DNA of 64,000 nt from NCBI RefSeq assembly GCF_002797935.1, contig NZ_PGER01000001.1, forward strand, positions 3,968,001 to 4,032,000, in the 5' to 3' direction. Positions 34,362 to 43,621 of the stretch are shown here, piece by piece. Source of the stretch: Flavobacterium sp. 1. Its GTDB lineage: Bacteria > Bacteroidota > Bacteroidia > Flavobacteriales > Flavobacteriaceae. Below the pieces are notes generated by a model that did not search any database, was not told the DNA's origin, and was given only the letters and a program-made list of their open reading frames with translations. The position numbers were made by a program, and so were the translations under genes. Position 1 is the first letter of the stretch. Each line of letters begins with the position of its first letter.

Positions 34362-34901
34362 ATGGAATTCGGCAGAATCATTATATCAGAAACCGCGGCA
34401 AACAGCGAAAATCCTCAAGATATTATCAACTCTAATATTTCGGTAATCAATTTAATGCGCGAGGAAAAAGTAGATGATGACTTGATTCATGAAGATGCTT
34501 TGATGAGTTATTATTTAGATTATTATACTTCCCAATGTACTGAAGGGAATTTTGCCCAATTTGTCTATAATTCCCGTTGGAATACTGAATTAAACGAACT
34601 TATCGAAGAAGGTCTGCAATTGCTTGGCGCCGAAAAACATTTGGAATTGTTTCAGCAGCAATGCAAAAAAGTAAAACTAATGAGCAGTGTCAAGCGAGAA
34701 AAATTCTTCAAAGGCAAACTCGAAGGCGTAAACCCAATTAGAGATCTATTGAACAACGATACTTTTTTCGAAATAAAAGAAAACTTAGTGGCACTAAATG
34801 CCAATTTCTTAAAATCCCATCCTGATACAGAAATCCTTTCTGTAGATGAAATGTTTGCTGCTCTCGAAGAATTCGTGGGGCACGAGATTAAAAGAGAATA
34901 A
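34362..34901 (+). CDS. DMP19/DUF4375-like protein
   Basis: A 179-residue, all-helical, acidic cytoplasmic protein. The region DALMSYYLDYYTSQCTEGNF followed by AQFVYNS resembles the DUF4375 (DMP19) domain, where a Tyr/Asp-rich helix leads into G-N-F-A-Q-F. DMP19 proteins are known as DNA mimics that bind a transcription factor in Neisseria; whether that role applies here is unknown. It has no close neighbours on the same strand and ends before a strong bidirectional terminator. Confidence 0.6.
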   Translation: MEFGRIIISETAANSENPQDIINSNISVINLMREEKVDDDLIHEDALMSYYLDYYTSQCTEGNFAQFVYNSRWNTELNELIEEGLQLLGAEKHLELFQQQCKKVKLMSSVKREKFFKGKLEGVNPIRDLLNNDTFFEIKENLVALNANFLKSHPDTEILSVDEMFAALEEFVGHEIKRE

Positions 34902-34942
34902 TTGTTTTCAAGTTGAGATGTAATTTTACATAAATACTGAAA

Positions 34943-34980
34943 GAAAAAGCATTGCTAAATTAATTTAGCAATGCTTTTTC
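34943..34980. terminator. Bidirectional terminator
   Basis: An 18-bp perfect stem (GAAAAAGCATTGCTAAAT and its complement) with a 2-base centre, with A and T runs at the outer ends. It separates the convergent DUF4375-like and rhodanese genes. Confidence 0.9.
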
Positions 34981-34983
34981 TGT

Positions 34984-35379
34984 TTAACAAGCACATTCAA
35001 TTTTTTGTCCTGCATTATTTCCTTGAATTCCCTCGGTAGCGTAACCGTCAAATTTCCACCACTCGATTCCTCCTATTAATTCTTTTACTTTAAATCCCAA
35101 TTTAGTCATATTCAAAGCTCCTTTAGTTGAAGCATTACAACCTATTCCATCACAATACGTTACATACAAAACTTCTTTATCCAAATGACTGGTAGTTTCC
35201 GGGCTCATTTCACGATGCGGAATATTAATTGCGTTTGGAATATGTTCTGCCTCAAATCCAAAAGCTTTTCGGGCATCAAGGGCGATTACTTTTTCACCAT
35301 TGCTTAAAGCGTCAAACAAATCTGAGGGATCCATTTCAAAAGCCAGCTTGTTTTCATAATATTGTATTTGTGCTTCCAT
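34984..35379 (-). CDS. Rhodanese-like domain protein
   Basis: A single-domain rhodanese of 131 residues. The catalytic Cys lies in the loop YCDGIGCNAS; the first Cys is placed as the persulphide carrier. ALDARKAFGFEAEHIPNAIN is the usual CH2A-like region before it. The C-terminus ends CAC, giving extra Cys that could relay sulphur or bind metal. It may transfer sulphane sulphur or act in thiol metabolism. Lone gene, no signal peptide. Confidence 0.88.
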   Translation of the reverse strand: MEAQIQYYENKLAFEMDPSDLFDALSNGEKVIALDARKAFGFEAEHIPNAINIPHREMSPETTSHLDKEVLYVTYCDGIGCNASTKGALNMTKLGFKVKELIGGIEWWKFDGYATEGIQGNNAGQKIECAC

Positions 35380-35478
35380 TTGTATAGTTTTTTAGATTTA
35401 ATACTAATCCAAAATTAAGGCAATTGCGTTTAAAAGTTCATCTATTATTCCATAAATCAGGGCAAACGCATTTGTTTT

Positions 35479-35496
35479 ACCGCAGATTCGCAGATT
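35479..35496 (+). repeat. CAGATT-type repeat
   Basis: ACCGCAGATTCGCAGATT matches the left arm of the inverted repeat at 4194-4211 at 17 of 18 positions. It sits in the gap between the rhodanese and epimerase genes. Confidence 0.5.
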
Positions 35497-35558
35497 TTAA
35501 TGTGAATTATCAGCTTTCAGCGGAATTAGCGCACACGAGCGAAGTGAACTGACCAAGT

Positions 35559-35589
35559 AAATTATTTTGTTCCTTTGTCAAAATAATTT
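35559..35589 (+). promoter_or_regulatory. Hairpin just before the epimerase-like gene
   Basis: AAATTATTTTG (35559-35569) and CAAAATAATTT (35579-35589) form an 11-bp stem with a 9-base loop, ending 12 bases before the ATG at 35602. It could be an operator or a leader structure. Confidence 0.4.
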
Positions 35590-35601
35590 TCAAAAATATA
35601 A

Positions 35602-36426
35602 ATGAAACAAATAAGCATATTAGGTTGCGGTTGGTTAGGTTTGCCTTTGGCGAAAGCCTTAATTGCAAATGGATTTTCTGTGAAAGGTTCAACGACTTCC
35701 GAAGAAAAACTTTCAGGATTAACAACAGAAGGCATTGATTCTTTTTTGGTTGCACTTGACAGCGAAAGAATAACGGGAGCTATTGATGACTTTATGCTCG
35801 GAAGCGAAACTTTGATAATCAATATTCCACCGCAATTGAGAGGAAAAAACAGCGATTCTTCAACTGAGAATGAAAAGATATTTGTCGAAAAGATAAAAAT
35901 TTTGATTCCGTACATTGAAAAATCGACGATTGAAAATGTGCTTTTTGTGAGTTCGACATCAGTTTATGGCGAAGTCGAAGGAACGATAACTGAAGAAACA
36001 GTTCCAAAACCCGATACCGAAAGCGGTAAACAATTACTGGAAGCGGAATCGATTTTGCAAGATAATCCCAACTTCAAAACCACGGTTCTCCGTTTTGGGG
36101 GACTCATCGGCGAAGACCGAAATCCAGTCAAATTTCTGGCAGGAAAACAAAACATTGAAAATCCAAACACCCGCATCAATTTTATCCATCAAGAAGATTG
36201 CATTGGAATTATCCTGAAAATCATTGAACTAAAATCTTGGAATGAGATTTACAATGGCGTCAGTCCATTTCATCCCACAAGACAAGCATATTATACTCAA
36301 AAAGCAACCGAATTAAGTTTACCTTTGCCAGCGTTTGATCATTCCAAAACGGTTGCAGAAAAACTCATTTTGAGCGACAAAGCAGTAGCCGTTTTGGGCT
36401 ATACCTTCATTAAAACCAATTTATAA
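35602..36426 (+). CDS. NAD(P)-dependent epimerase/dehydratase-like protein
   Basis: A 274-residue extended-SDR protein resembling YeeZ. The N-terminal dinucleotide motif is ISILGCGWLGLPLA. The usual catalytic region reads FVSSTSVYGEVEG, giving the Ser-Thr-Ser and the Tyr, but the Tyr-x3-Lys pair is not in classical form, so activity as a sugar epimerase is unsure. The following transporter gene starts one base after its stop, so both are on one transcript. Confidence 0.8.
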   Translation: MKQISILGCGWLGLPLAKALIANGFSVKGSTTSEEKLSGLTTEGIDSFLVALDSERITGAIDDFMLGSETLIINIPPQLRGKNSDSSTENEKIFVEKIKILIPYIEKSTIENVLFVSSTSVYGEVEGTITEETVPKPDTESGKQLLEAESILQDNPNFKTTVLRFGGLIGEDRNPVKFLAGKQNIENPNTRINFIHQEDCIGIILKIIELKSWNEIYNGVSPFHPTRQAYYTQKATELSLPLPAFDHSKTVAEKLILSDKAVAVLGYTFIKTNL

Positions 36427-36427
36427 G

Positions 36428-37348
36428 TTGACATCAAGAATAAAAACCGCAATTAAGACAAAAGTTAATTTCATAGGATTACCTATTTTGGCTTTATGCT
36501 GGGTGGGCTTTTTTTGGGGGACCACTTGGCTGGCTTCCAAAGAAGGAGTAAGGCACATGCCTGGATTGCAGGTCGCCGCTATCAGACAATTTATTGCTGG
36601 ATCTCTTTACTTGTGCTACTTCCTTTTGAAAAAAACGCCTTGGCCCAAAGGAAAACAATGGAAAACCATTATCATACTCAGTATTCTCAATTTTTCTTTG
36701 AGCAATGGTCTAAGCACATGGGGCGTGAAATATATCACCAGCGGTTTGGGCTCAATTATTTCCGCTATGGTACCGCTATGGATTTTATTGATTACTATTT
36801 TTAAAGGAGAACGAATCACCCGATTGGTCGTTTTGGGAATTTTAATTTGTTTTGGGGGAGTTTGCGTAATTTTTTACGAACATCTTCTTGATTTCATGCA
36901 TCCCAATTTTCGATTTGGCATCATGATTTCGATAGCTTCAACAATAACCTGGTCCTTTGGCACTTTATATACCAAGAAAAAAGCAGCCAGTTTCAATCCG
37001 TATTTTAGTTTAGGACTGCAAATGTTTATTTCCAGCATTTTTCTGCATACTCTTATCGGCGTTACAGGAACTGGCATCGCGCTTTCAGAAATTCCTGCCA
37101 ATTCCTGGTGGTCAATTGCCTATTTGGTTATCATCGGATCAATATTGACCTTTATTGCCTTTATTTATATGCTGCAAAAACTCCCTACCGAATTAAGCAG
37201 CCTGTATGCTTATATAAACCCTATTGTTGCAGTTATTTTAGGCTCTTTAATTTTTGGAGAACCCTTGACCACAGCAATTATTTTTGGCGGAAGCATTACT
37301 TTACTTGGATTGTACTTGATTAATTATTCGATGCGAAAAAAACGTTAA
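36428..37348 (+). CDS. EamA/DMT-family transporter
   Basis: A 306-residue inner-membrane protein with ten predicted helices in two EamA halves, typical of drug/metabolite exporters. Family features include FFWGTTWLASKEGV at the first helix and the C-terminal half segment ELSSLYAYINPIVAVILGSL. The start is TTG at 36428, one base after the epimerase stop, implying coupled translation; no ATG lies before the first helix. The substrate is unknown (amino acids or metabolites are typical). Confidence 0.87.
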   Translation: MTSRIKTAIKTKVNFIGLPILALCWVGFFWGTTWLASKEGVRHMPGLQVAAIRQFIAGSLYLCYFLLKKTPWPKGKQWKTIIILSILNFSLSNGLSTWGVKYITSGLGSIISAMVPLWILLITIFKGERITRLVVLGILICFGGVCVIFYEHLLDFMHPNFRFGIMISIASTITWSFGTLYTKKKAASFNPYFSLGLQMFISSIFLHTLIGVTGTGIALSEIPANSWWSIAYLVIIGSILTFIAFIYMLQKLPTELSSLYAYINPIVAVILGSLIFGEPLTTAIIFGGSITLLGLYLINYSMRKKR

Positions 37349-37395
37349 ACCTAGACAGCATTAGAAATCTGCAACATCTGAATTCTTTTATAACA

Positions 37396-37441
37396 TGAAA
37401 AAATCCCATCAAGTTTTAAAGCCTGACGGGATTTTATTTTT
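37396..37441. terminator. Terminator between convergent genes
   Basis: AAAATCCCATCA pairs with TGACGGGATTTT (one bulge/mismatch) followed by a T-rich run, between the EamA and M13 genes. Confidence 0.75.
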
Positions 37442-37456
37442 AGTGAAAATTATTTA

Positions 37457-39520
37457 CTACCAAATCTTAACCCTTTTCTCAGGAACGATAAACATTCCGT
37501 CACCCGATTTAATATCGAATGCTTGATAAAAAGCATCAATGTTTTGTAATGGTACATAACCTCTATACATACCTGGAGAATGCGGATCTGTTTTTACACG
37601 GCTTTTGATTGCTTCATCTCGCATTTTGACACGCCAAACGGTAGCCCAAGATATAAAGAAACGCTGTTCTGGCGTGAATCCATCAATTAATTCTGGTCTG
37701 CCATTCTCTTTCAAATACAATTGCAGACCGTCATAAGCAGCATTTACTCCCCCCAAATCACCAATGTTTTCGCCAAGTGTAAATTTGCCGTCAACGTGTA
37801 TTCCAGGCAAAGGTTCAAGTGCGCTGTATTGATTGGCAAGAGCTGTCCCTAATGCAGTAAATTGCTTTAAATCTTCGGCAGTCCACCAATCAATAAGATT
37901 TCCATCGGCATTATAACGGGATCCAGCATCGTCAAATCCATGGGATATTTCGTGTCCGATTACGGCTCCAATTCCGCCATAATTTACAGCATCATCAGCT
38001 TGATAATTATAATATGGAGGCTGTAAAATCGCTGCAGGAAACACAATTTCGTTGTACGATGGGTTGTAATAAGCATTTACGGTTTGTGGAGACATGTGCC
38101 ATTCTGTTTTATCAACTGGTTTTGGCAGGTCATCAATAGCCTTTTGATAATTCCAAAGTGACACATTTTTTGAATTCTCAAAATAACTCCCTCCTTCAGA
38201 CGGGTTTTTTATCGCTAGTTTCGAATAATCTTTCCATTTGTCTGGATACCCAACTTTAATAGATATTTTATTTAATTTTTCAATCGCTTTCACTTTTGTT
38301 TCAGCAGACATCCAAGTCAAATTATTAATTCTTACTTCATAAGCTCTGATGATGTTTTTAATCATCTTCTCCGCTTTTACTTTCGCTTCAGCGGGAAATA
38401 ATTTTTCTACATATAATTTCCCTAATGCTTCCCCAATTTTTCTGTTTATAATTAACAAAGCTCTTTCTTCAAGAGGTCTTTGTTTAACAGCACCTGTTAA
38501 AGTCTTTTCGTAAAAATCAAAAGAAGCAGTTTCTATATTCATTGATAATAGATTGGCTGAATTATTCAACAGAGTCCATTTCATATATTCTTTCCAGTCA
38601 GCCACTTTATTTTCGGCAAAAATAGTTTGCAAAGCTTTCATATATCTAGGCTGATCTACATTGACGCTATTTAATTTTGTAAATCCAACTCCCGAAAAAT
38701 AGTTTTCCCAATTGATTGCAGGAACGATTTTTTGTAAATCGGCAATGGTAGTCGGATTGTACTGCAATCTAGAATCCCTGCGTTCAACTCTGTCTAATCT
38801 GGGTTTTGACATAGCCGTTTCCAAGGCTAAAATCTTTGCAGCGTTTTCACTGGCCTGCTTTGGATTTTCACCAATAAACTGAAGCATTCTAGTAACATGA
38901 AGTACATATTTTTCTCTTTTTTCTTTAGAATCTTTATCTTCAGAAATATAATAATCCTTGTCTGGCAAACCCAATCTTCCTAAACCAAGACTAACAGTGT
39001 TTTTATTGCTGTCTTTCTCATCTGCACCAACTCCAACGCCAAAAAAACCAATACCGCCGATTGGTTCCATTTCGATCAATATTTTTTGCAGATCATCAAT
39101 ATTTCTCACCTTATCAATTTTTGCCAAATAAGGTTTCAGCGGGTTAATTCCCTGCTTGTTTCTAGCAACCGTATCGAGGATTGATTTGTAAAGATTAATC
39201 GCTTTTCCTTGGTCGGTATTGGACTTATACTTGGGATTTTTCGAAGCTTCTTTCAAAATATCTAGAGCATCCTTATCAGTTTTTTTCACCAATTCACTAG
39301 AAGATCCCCAAGTTGTTCTATCGTTTGGAATTTCAGTTTTCTCTAACCAAGTTCCATTTACAAATTGGAAAAAATTTTCTGAGGGCTTAATTTTTGAATC
39401 CATATAGGAGACATTAATTCCAGGTTCAGCCATTTTTACAGCTGATTGCGCTTGACTTTCAGATACCCAGATCAATGTGGGAATCAAAAATAAAAGCCTT
39501 TTCGTTAATACGTTTTTCAT
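37457..39520 (-). CDS. pepO: M13-family metallopeptidase (PepO/neprilysin-like)
   Basis: A 687-residue exported zinc endopeptidase. After a signal peptide (MKNVLTKRLLFLIPTLIWVS...AQ) the family N-terminal helical domain follows, then the zinc site VIGHEISHGFDDAG near residue 523 and the third ligand Glu in GENIGDLGG about 60 residues on. The C-terminal pattern (FFISWATVWRVKMRDE, then DPHSPGMYRGYVPLQN) is characteristic of M13. It degrades small to medium peptides in the periplasm. Single gene with a -7 box 24 bases upstream. Confidence 0.94.
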   Translation of the reverse strand: MKNVLTKRLLFLIPTLIWVSESQAQSAVKMAEPGINVSYMDSKIKPSENFFQFVNGTWLEKTEIPNDRTTWGSSSELVKKTDKDALDILKEASKNPKYKSNTDQGKAINLYKSILDTVARNKQGINPLKPYLAKIDKVRNIDDLQKILIEMEPIGGIGFFGVGVGADEKDSNKNTVSLGLGRLGLPDKDYYISEDKDSKEKREKYVLHVTRMLQFIGENPKQASENAAKILALETAMSKPRLDRVERRDSRLQYNPTTIADLQKIVPAINWENYFSGVGFTKLNSVNVDQPRYMKALQTIFAENKVADWKEYMKWTLLNNSANLLSMNIETASFDFYEKTLTGAVKQRPLEERALLIINRKIGEALGKLYVEKLFPAEAKVKAEKMIKNIIRAYEVRINNLTWMSAETKVKAIEKLNKISIKVGYPDKWKDYSKLAIKNPSEGGSYFENSKNVSLWNYQKAIDDLPKPVDKTEWHMSPQTVNAYYNPSYNEIVFPAAILQPPYYNYQADDAVNYGGIGAVIGHEISHGFDDAGSRYNADGNLIDWWTAEDLKQFTALGTALANQYSALEPLPGIHVDGKFTLGENIGDLGGVNAAYDGLQLYLKENGRPELIDGFTPEQRFFISWATVWRVKMRDEAIKSRVKTDPHSPGMYRGYVPLQNIDAFYQAFDIKSGDGMFIVPEKRVKIW

Positions 39521-39544
39521 CTATTAATTGTTTAGAAGTTGTTA

Positions 39545-39552
39545 CAAACATA
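39545..39552 (-). promoter_or_regulatory. -7 box of the M13 peptidase gene
   Basis: On the minus strand, TATGTTTG matches TAnnTTTG, 24 bases upstream of the start. Confidence 0.5.
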
Positions 39553-39628
39553 TTAATAATTTCTCGTTTTGTTATATTTTTTTAGAAATACGCCAAGTTA
39601 AAAAGCCCGAAAATGAAACTCCTTTTTG

Positions 39629-39636
39629 TATTTTTG
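39629..39636 (+). promoter_or_regulatory. -7 box of the SCO gene
   Basis: TATTTTTG fits TAnnTTTG, 15 bases before the ATG at 39652. Confidence 0.6.
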
Positions 39637-39651
39637 CACTAAATTACTTTT

Positions 39652-40329
39652 ATGTTATCTATTTTAAAAAAATACCGAATCTATATTGGTGTCGTAACAG
39701 TTTTTTCCATCATAACGCTTTACTTATTTTATGGTGCTTTAAAACCTAGTAAAACATTGCCTATCTATAATCCTGCCGATGTAAACCCAGAATTAGTAGA
39801 CAGCACCGTTCAATATGTTAGTAAATACCACACTATTGCTGATTTTTCATTTACCAATCAAAACGGAAAAACCGTTACCCAAAAAGATTATGAAGGCAAA
39901 GTATATGTCGCCGATTTTTTCTTTACGACCTGCGGTTCTATTTGTCCCAAAATGACTACCAACTTGGTCGATGTACAAAAAGCAATTAAAAACAATCCAA
40001 AAGTCAAGTTGCTCTCCCTTTCCGTTTTTCCTGAAACCGATAGTGTCCCTGCACTAAAAGCATACGCAAAAAAGTATGGTGTCATTGATGCCAAATGGGA
40101 TCTGGTAACTGGCGATAAAAAAGAAATATATACGATGGCCAGAAAATCATACTTGGCCGTAAAAATGGGAAAACCAGAAGAACTGTATGATATGGTGCAT
40201 ACTGAAAATTTTGTTTTGGTTGACCAAAAAAGAAGAGTTCGAGGTTTTTATGATGGTACTAAGAAAGAAGAAATTCAGCGTTTAATTGAAGATATTAACT
40301 GGCTTTGCGAGAATGAAAAAAATGAGTAA
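39652..40329 (+). CDS. SCO1/SenC-family copper chaperone
   Basis: A 225-residue membrane-anchored thioredoxin-fold protein. One N-terminal membrane helix (residues 10-28) places the domain in the periplasm. The copper site is present: Cys pair in FTTCGSICPKM (C-x3-C) and the distal His in DMVHTENFVLVD. SCO proteins insert copper into the CuA site of cytochrome c oxidase or keep its thiols reduced. It opens the metal-handling cluster; the feo genes start 71 bases later with their own promoter. Confidence 0.93.
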   Translation: MLSILKKYRIYIGVVTVFSIITLYLFYGALKPSKTLPIYNPADVNPELVDSTVQYVSKYHTIADFSFTNQNGKTVTQKDYEGKVYVADFFFTTCGSICPKMTTNLVDVQKAIKNNPKVKLLSLSVFPETDSVPALKAYAKKYGVIDAKWDLVTGDKKEIYTMARKSYLAVKMGKPEELYDMVHTENFVLVDQKRRVRGFYDGTKKEEIQRLIEDINWLCENEKNE

Positions 40330-40366
40330 AACTGATAATAATCAGCTTTAATTATAATAAAAAATG

Positions 40367-40374
40367 TATTTTTG
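40367..40374 (+). promoter_or_regulatory. -7 box of the feo operon
   Basis: TATTTTTG matches TAnnTTTG, 26 bases before the feoA start. Just downstream is TTAATTCAATCTAAA, which only weakly resembles the TTTTAGA/TCTAAAA palindrome found near mntH. Confidence 0.55.
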
Positions 40375-40400
40375 CAATCTTAATTCAATCTAAATAAGCT

Positions 40401-40643
40401 TTGCAGACAACGATACATTCTCTCAAAAAAGGCCAAAAAGCCACTATCCTAGATTTTGATATCGATTTAATCCCATTAAAACTGCTAGAGATGGGCTGTT
40501 TGCCTGGCAATGAGGTCGAATTGCTTCAAATAGCTCCGTTTGGAGATCCTTTGTATTTAGATATAAATGGCTCCCATCTTGCCATTCGTATCGAAACCGC
40601 CAAACTTATTGAAGTAGAACTCATTAATAATATTACAAAATGA
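40401..40643 (+). CDS. feoA: FeoA, ferrous iron transport protein A
   Basis: An 80-residue SH3-like FeoA domain: SLKKGQKATILDFD, LLEMGCLPGNEVELLQIAPF and the final LAIRIETAKLIEVE. It is a small cytoplasmic partner required for FeoB activity. The start must be the TTG at 40401, because an in-frame TAA lies two codons upstream. The stop overlaps the feoB ATG by four bases (ATGA), giving tight translational coupling. Confidence 0.93.
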   Translation: MQTTIHSLKKGQKATILDFDIDLIPLKLLEMGCLPGNEVELLQIAPFGDPLYLDINGSHLAIRIETAKLIEVELINNITK

Positions 40644-42739
40644 GTTTAAAAAATATCAACGTTGCTTTAATTGGAAATCCGAATGTTGGTAAAACTTCGG
40701 TTTTTAATCAGCTTACTGGTCTAAATCAGCAAGTAGGGAATTATCCTGGAATTACTGTGGAGAAAAAAATGGGTTTTTGCAAATTGCCCAATAATGTAAA
40801 AGCCAATATTCTTGATTTACCTGGTACTTATAGCCTAAATGCCAGTTCTATTGACGAAAGTGTTGTTATAGAACTCTTGCTCAACAAAAATGACCGCCTC
40901 TATCCAGATGTTGCGTTAGTGGTTACCGATGTAGAAAATCTCAAACGAAATTTACTTCTTTATACACAAATAAAAGACCTAGAAATTCCAACTATTTTAG
41001 TCATTAATATGGCTGACAGAATGGAACACAAAGGAATTACTCTAGATATTCCATATCTCGAACAACACTTAAAAACCAAAATTGCGCTGATTAGTTCCAG
41101 AAAAGGTCACGGAATCGAAGAATTGAAAAACTTAATTGTCAGTTACAAAACCATTTCGGCAGAACCCTGTTTGAATGCATCGATAATTGATCCCGAATAT
41201 TTCAACAGTCTTCGTCATGCATTTCCAAATCAGCTGTTATATAAATTGTGGCTGGTAATTACGCAGGACGTCAACTTTTTAAATTTGGAACGTAATGAAA
41301 TACGAAGTTCGTTTACCAAATCCCATTCTGATTTAAAACGTTTACAACAAAAAGAAACCATCAAGCGATATCAATTCATCAATGATGTTTTAAAAGAAGG
41401 TTTAAAAATCGACTCTAGTGTAGCCAAAGATTTTCGCAGTAAACTAGACCGCGTACTTACTCATAAAGTTTGGGGCTATTTGATTTTTTTCATGATTTTA
41501 TTTGTGATTTTTCAATCTATTTTCGAGTGGTCCAAAATTCCGATGGATTTTATCGACAGCACTTTTGCCACATTAAGCACATTGGCGGGTGAGCATTTAC
41601 CTTCGGGTATGTTAACCAATTTGATTTCACAGGGAATAATACCGGGAATTGGAGGTATTTTAATATTTATTCCGCAGATTGCCTTTTTGTTTTTATTCAT
41701 TTCGATACTCGAGGAAAGCGGTTATATGAGCCGCGTTGTGTTCTTAATGGACAAAATTATGCGCCGATTTGGTCTATCCGGAAAAAGTGTGGTTCCTTTA
41801 ATATCGGGAACAGCCTGTGCCATTCCAGCTATTATGGCAACCCGAAATATCGAAAACTGGAAAGAACGCTTAATCACCATACTGGTAACACCTTTTACAA
41901 CCTGCTCTGCACGTTTACCGGTTTATGCTATTATCATTGGCTTGGTTATTCCAGACACTTATGTTTTTGGAATTTTAAACCTTCAAGGATTAACCTTAAT
42001 GCTTTTGTATGTCATTGGTTTTGGAATGGCAATATTAGCAGCTTATATACTTAATCTTATTTTAAAAGTAAAAGGAAAAACCTTTTTTGTGGTAGAAATG
42101 CCCAATTATAAATTACCGATGTTCAAAAACGTTGCCATCAACGTAATTGAAAAAACAAAAGCGTTCGTTTTTGGCGCTGGTAAAATTATTTTGGCAATAT
42201 CGATCATCTTATGGTTTTTGGCTTCTTACGGACCAGGAAAAGAGTTTAAAGACGCCGAAAAGATAGTCTTTGAAAACGCTAAAGAAAATCCGCTGTCTTC
42301 TACAGAGTTTGATAATGCTGTGGCTTCCCAAAAACTGGAAAACTCTTATATTGGATTAATGGGAAAAAGCATCGAGCCGGTAATTTCTCCTTTGGGTTAC
42401 GATTGGAAAATAGGCATTGCTATTATCAGTTCATTTGCAGCCAGAGAAGTATTTGTAGGCACCTTGGCAACCATCTATAGCGTGGGCGGTACTGACAATG
42501 AAAACACCATTAAAAACAAAATGGCGGCAGAAATAAATCCTGTAACTGGCGAGAAAATTTTCAACTTTGCTTCGGGGATTTCCTTATTGATGTTTTATGC
42601 TTTTGCAATGCAGTGCGCCAGTACTCTTGCTATAACAAAAAAGGAAACCAACTCTTGGAAATGGCCGGCTGGACAATTGGTTTTTATGAGCACACTGGCC
42701 TATTTAGTTGCACTGATTGCGTTTCAAGTTTTAAAATAA
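40640..42739 (+). CDS. feoB: FeoB, ferrous iron transporter
   Basis: A 699-residue inner-membrane Fe2+ transporter. The N-terminal G domain has the P-loop GNPNVGKTS, the switch I motif NYPGITVEKK, DLPGTYSL (G3) and NMAD (G4). A helical spacer follows, then the transmembrane part with gate motifs (ISGTACAIPAIMATR and TTCSARLPVYA, both holding Cys that line the pore). It imports ferrous iron under low oxygen or acid conditions. It is preceded by feoA and followed six bases later by a 40-residue Cys-rich partner. Confidence 0.96.
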   Translation: MSLKNINVALIGNPNVGKTSVFNQLTGLNQQVGNYPGITVEKKMGFCKLPNNVKANILDLPGTYSLNASSIDESVVIELLLNKNDRLYPDVALVVTDVENLKRNLLLYTQIKDLEIPTILVINMADRMEHKGITLDIPYLEQHLKTKIALISSRKGHGIEELKNLIVSYKTISAEPCLNASIIDPEYFNSLRHAFPNQLLYKLWLVITQDVNFLNLERNEIRSSFTKSHSDLKRLQQKETIKRYQFINDVLKEGLKIDSSVAKDFRSKLDRVLTHKVWGYLIFFMILFVIFQSIFEWSKIPMDFIDSTFATLSTLAGEHLPSGMLTNLISQGIIPGIGGILIFIPQIAFLFLFISILEESGYMSRVVFLMDKIMRRFGLSGKSVVPLISGTACAIPAIMATRNIENWKERLITILVTPFTTCSARLPVYAIIIGLVIPDTYVFGILNLQGLTLMLLYVIGFGMAILAAYILNLILKVKGKTFFVVEMPNYKLPMFKNVAINVIEKTKAFVFGAGKIILAISIILWFLASYGPGKEFKDAEKIVFENAKENPLSSTEFDNAVASQKLENSYIGLMGKSIEPVISPLGYDWKIGIAIISSFAAREVFVGTLATIYSVGGTDNENTIKNKMAAEINPVTGEKIFNFASGISLLMFYAFAMQCASTLAITKKETNSWKWPAGQLVFMSTLAYLVALIAFQVLK

Positions 42740-42745
42740 AGCAAT

Positions 42746-42868
42746 ATGATACAAGAAATTATAGCCTTTATCGTCCTTATACTTGCTCTTGCTTTTTTGA
42801 TCCGAAAGTTTTTCTTCAAAAAAAAATCGGATAAAAACTGCGGGGGTGGTGATTGTGGCTGCAGCTAA
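42746..42868 (+). CDS. FeoB-associated Cys-rich membrane protein, 40 aa
   Basis: A 40-residue protein starting six bases after feoB. One membrane helix (IIAFIVLILALAFLIRKFF) is followed by a Lys-rich patch and the Cys-rich tail NCGGGDCGCS. This matches the FeoB-associated Cys-rich membrane protein family, thought to support FeoB function in place of FeoC, possibly by binding iron or redox control. The fixed position after feoB supports the call strongly. Confidence 0.85.
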   Translation: MIQEIIAFIVLILALAFLIRKFFFKKKSDKNCGGGDCGCS

Positions 42869-42905
42869 TTGGTTTTTAAACAAAAAAATCAAAATTTAAT
42901 CAATC

Positions 42906-43559
42906 CTAAATTACTTTCACGAATAAATTACTCGCAATTTTATTAGAAATTGCAAATTCTATTCCGTTTACTTTTATTTTTAAGGATAAATCGAAAGTTT
43001 CCTTTGCCAAAATTTCAATTTTAGTTCCCAGTCCAATTTGCTGCTTGTCTAGGTATTTTAAGAATTCAGAAGAGTTGTCTTTTACTCCTACGCATATCCC
43101 TGACTGATTAGTCAATAACTCCGATAACAATTGTTTTTCAATAGCTATGATTCTCCCCTGTGCATCGGGAATCGGGTCACCGTGTGGGTCTTCGGTAGGA
43201 TTTCCAAGAAAATCATCAAGCTTATTAATAAGTTTTTCAGATTTGATATGTTCCAGCTGCTCAGCAATGTCATGAACCTCATCCCAAGAAAAATCCAATT
43301 TTTCAACCAAAAAAACTTCCCATAAACGGTGCTTTCTCACAATCATTTTGGCACTTAATTTTCCAGCTTCGGTCAAGGAAACACCTTGGTATTTTTTATA
43401 ATTTACTAAATCTTTATCTGCCAATTTTTTGAGCATATCGGTTACTGAGGATGCTTTGGTCTCCATAATTTCGGCTATGGCATTGGTACTTACTTCACTA
43501 TCGAGACTAGTTGTAAGATGGTATATGGATTTTAGATAATTTTCTTCGGAGAAAGTCAT
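42906..43559 (-). CDS. mntR: DtxR/MntR-family metal-dependent repressor
   Basis: A 217-residue metal-sensing transcription regulator. The N-terminal winged helix (residues 1-65) includes VSTNAIAEIMETKASSVTDM as the helix-turn-helix. In the dimerisation domain, RKHRLWE and AEQLEH carry the His and E-x2-E-H residues that bind Mn2+ or Fe2+ in this family. The C-terminal 75 residues form an SH3/FeoA-like domain. It should repress metal uptake genes when metal is plentiful. It follows mntH on the same strand, 62 bases away, and lies head-on to feoAB. Palindromic target candidate: 45549-45570. Confidence 0.9.
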   Translation of the reverse strand: MTFSEENYLKSIYHLTTSLDSEVSTNAIAEIMETKASSVTDMLKKLADKDLVNYKKYQGVSLTEAGKLSAKMIVRKHRLWEVFLVEKLDFSWDEVHDIAEQLEHIKSEKLINKLDDFLGNPTEDPHGDPIPDAQGRIIAIEKQLLSELLTNQSGICVGVKDNSSEFLKYLDKQQIGLGTKIEILAKETFDLSLKIKVNGIEFAISNKIASNLFVKVI

Positions 43560-43621
43560 TTGATTGCAGATTTTAGATTGCAGATTTTAAAAATCTTGAT
43601 GCTTAATTCTTAATACCCTTT

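Noticed and set aside
40376..40395. Second MntR-type palindrome before feoA
   Set aside because: TTAATTCAATCTAAA matches only one arm of the 45549-45570 palindrome, so it is not called as an operator.
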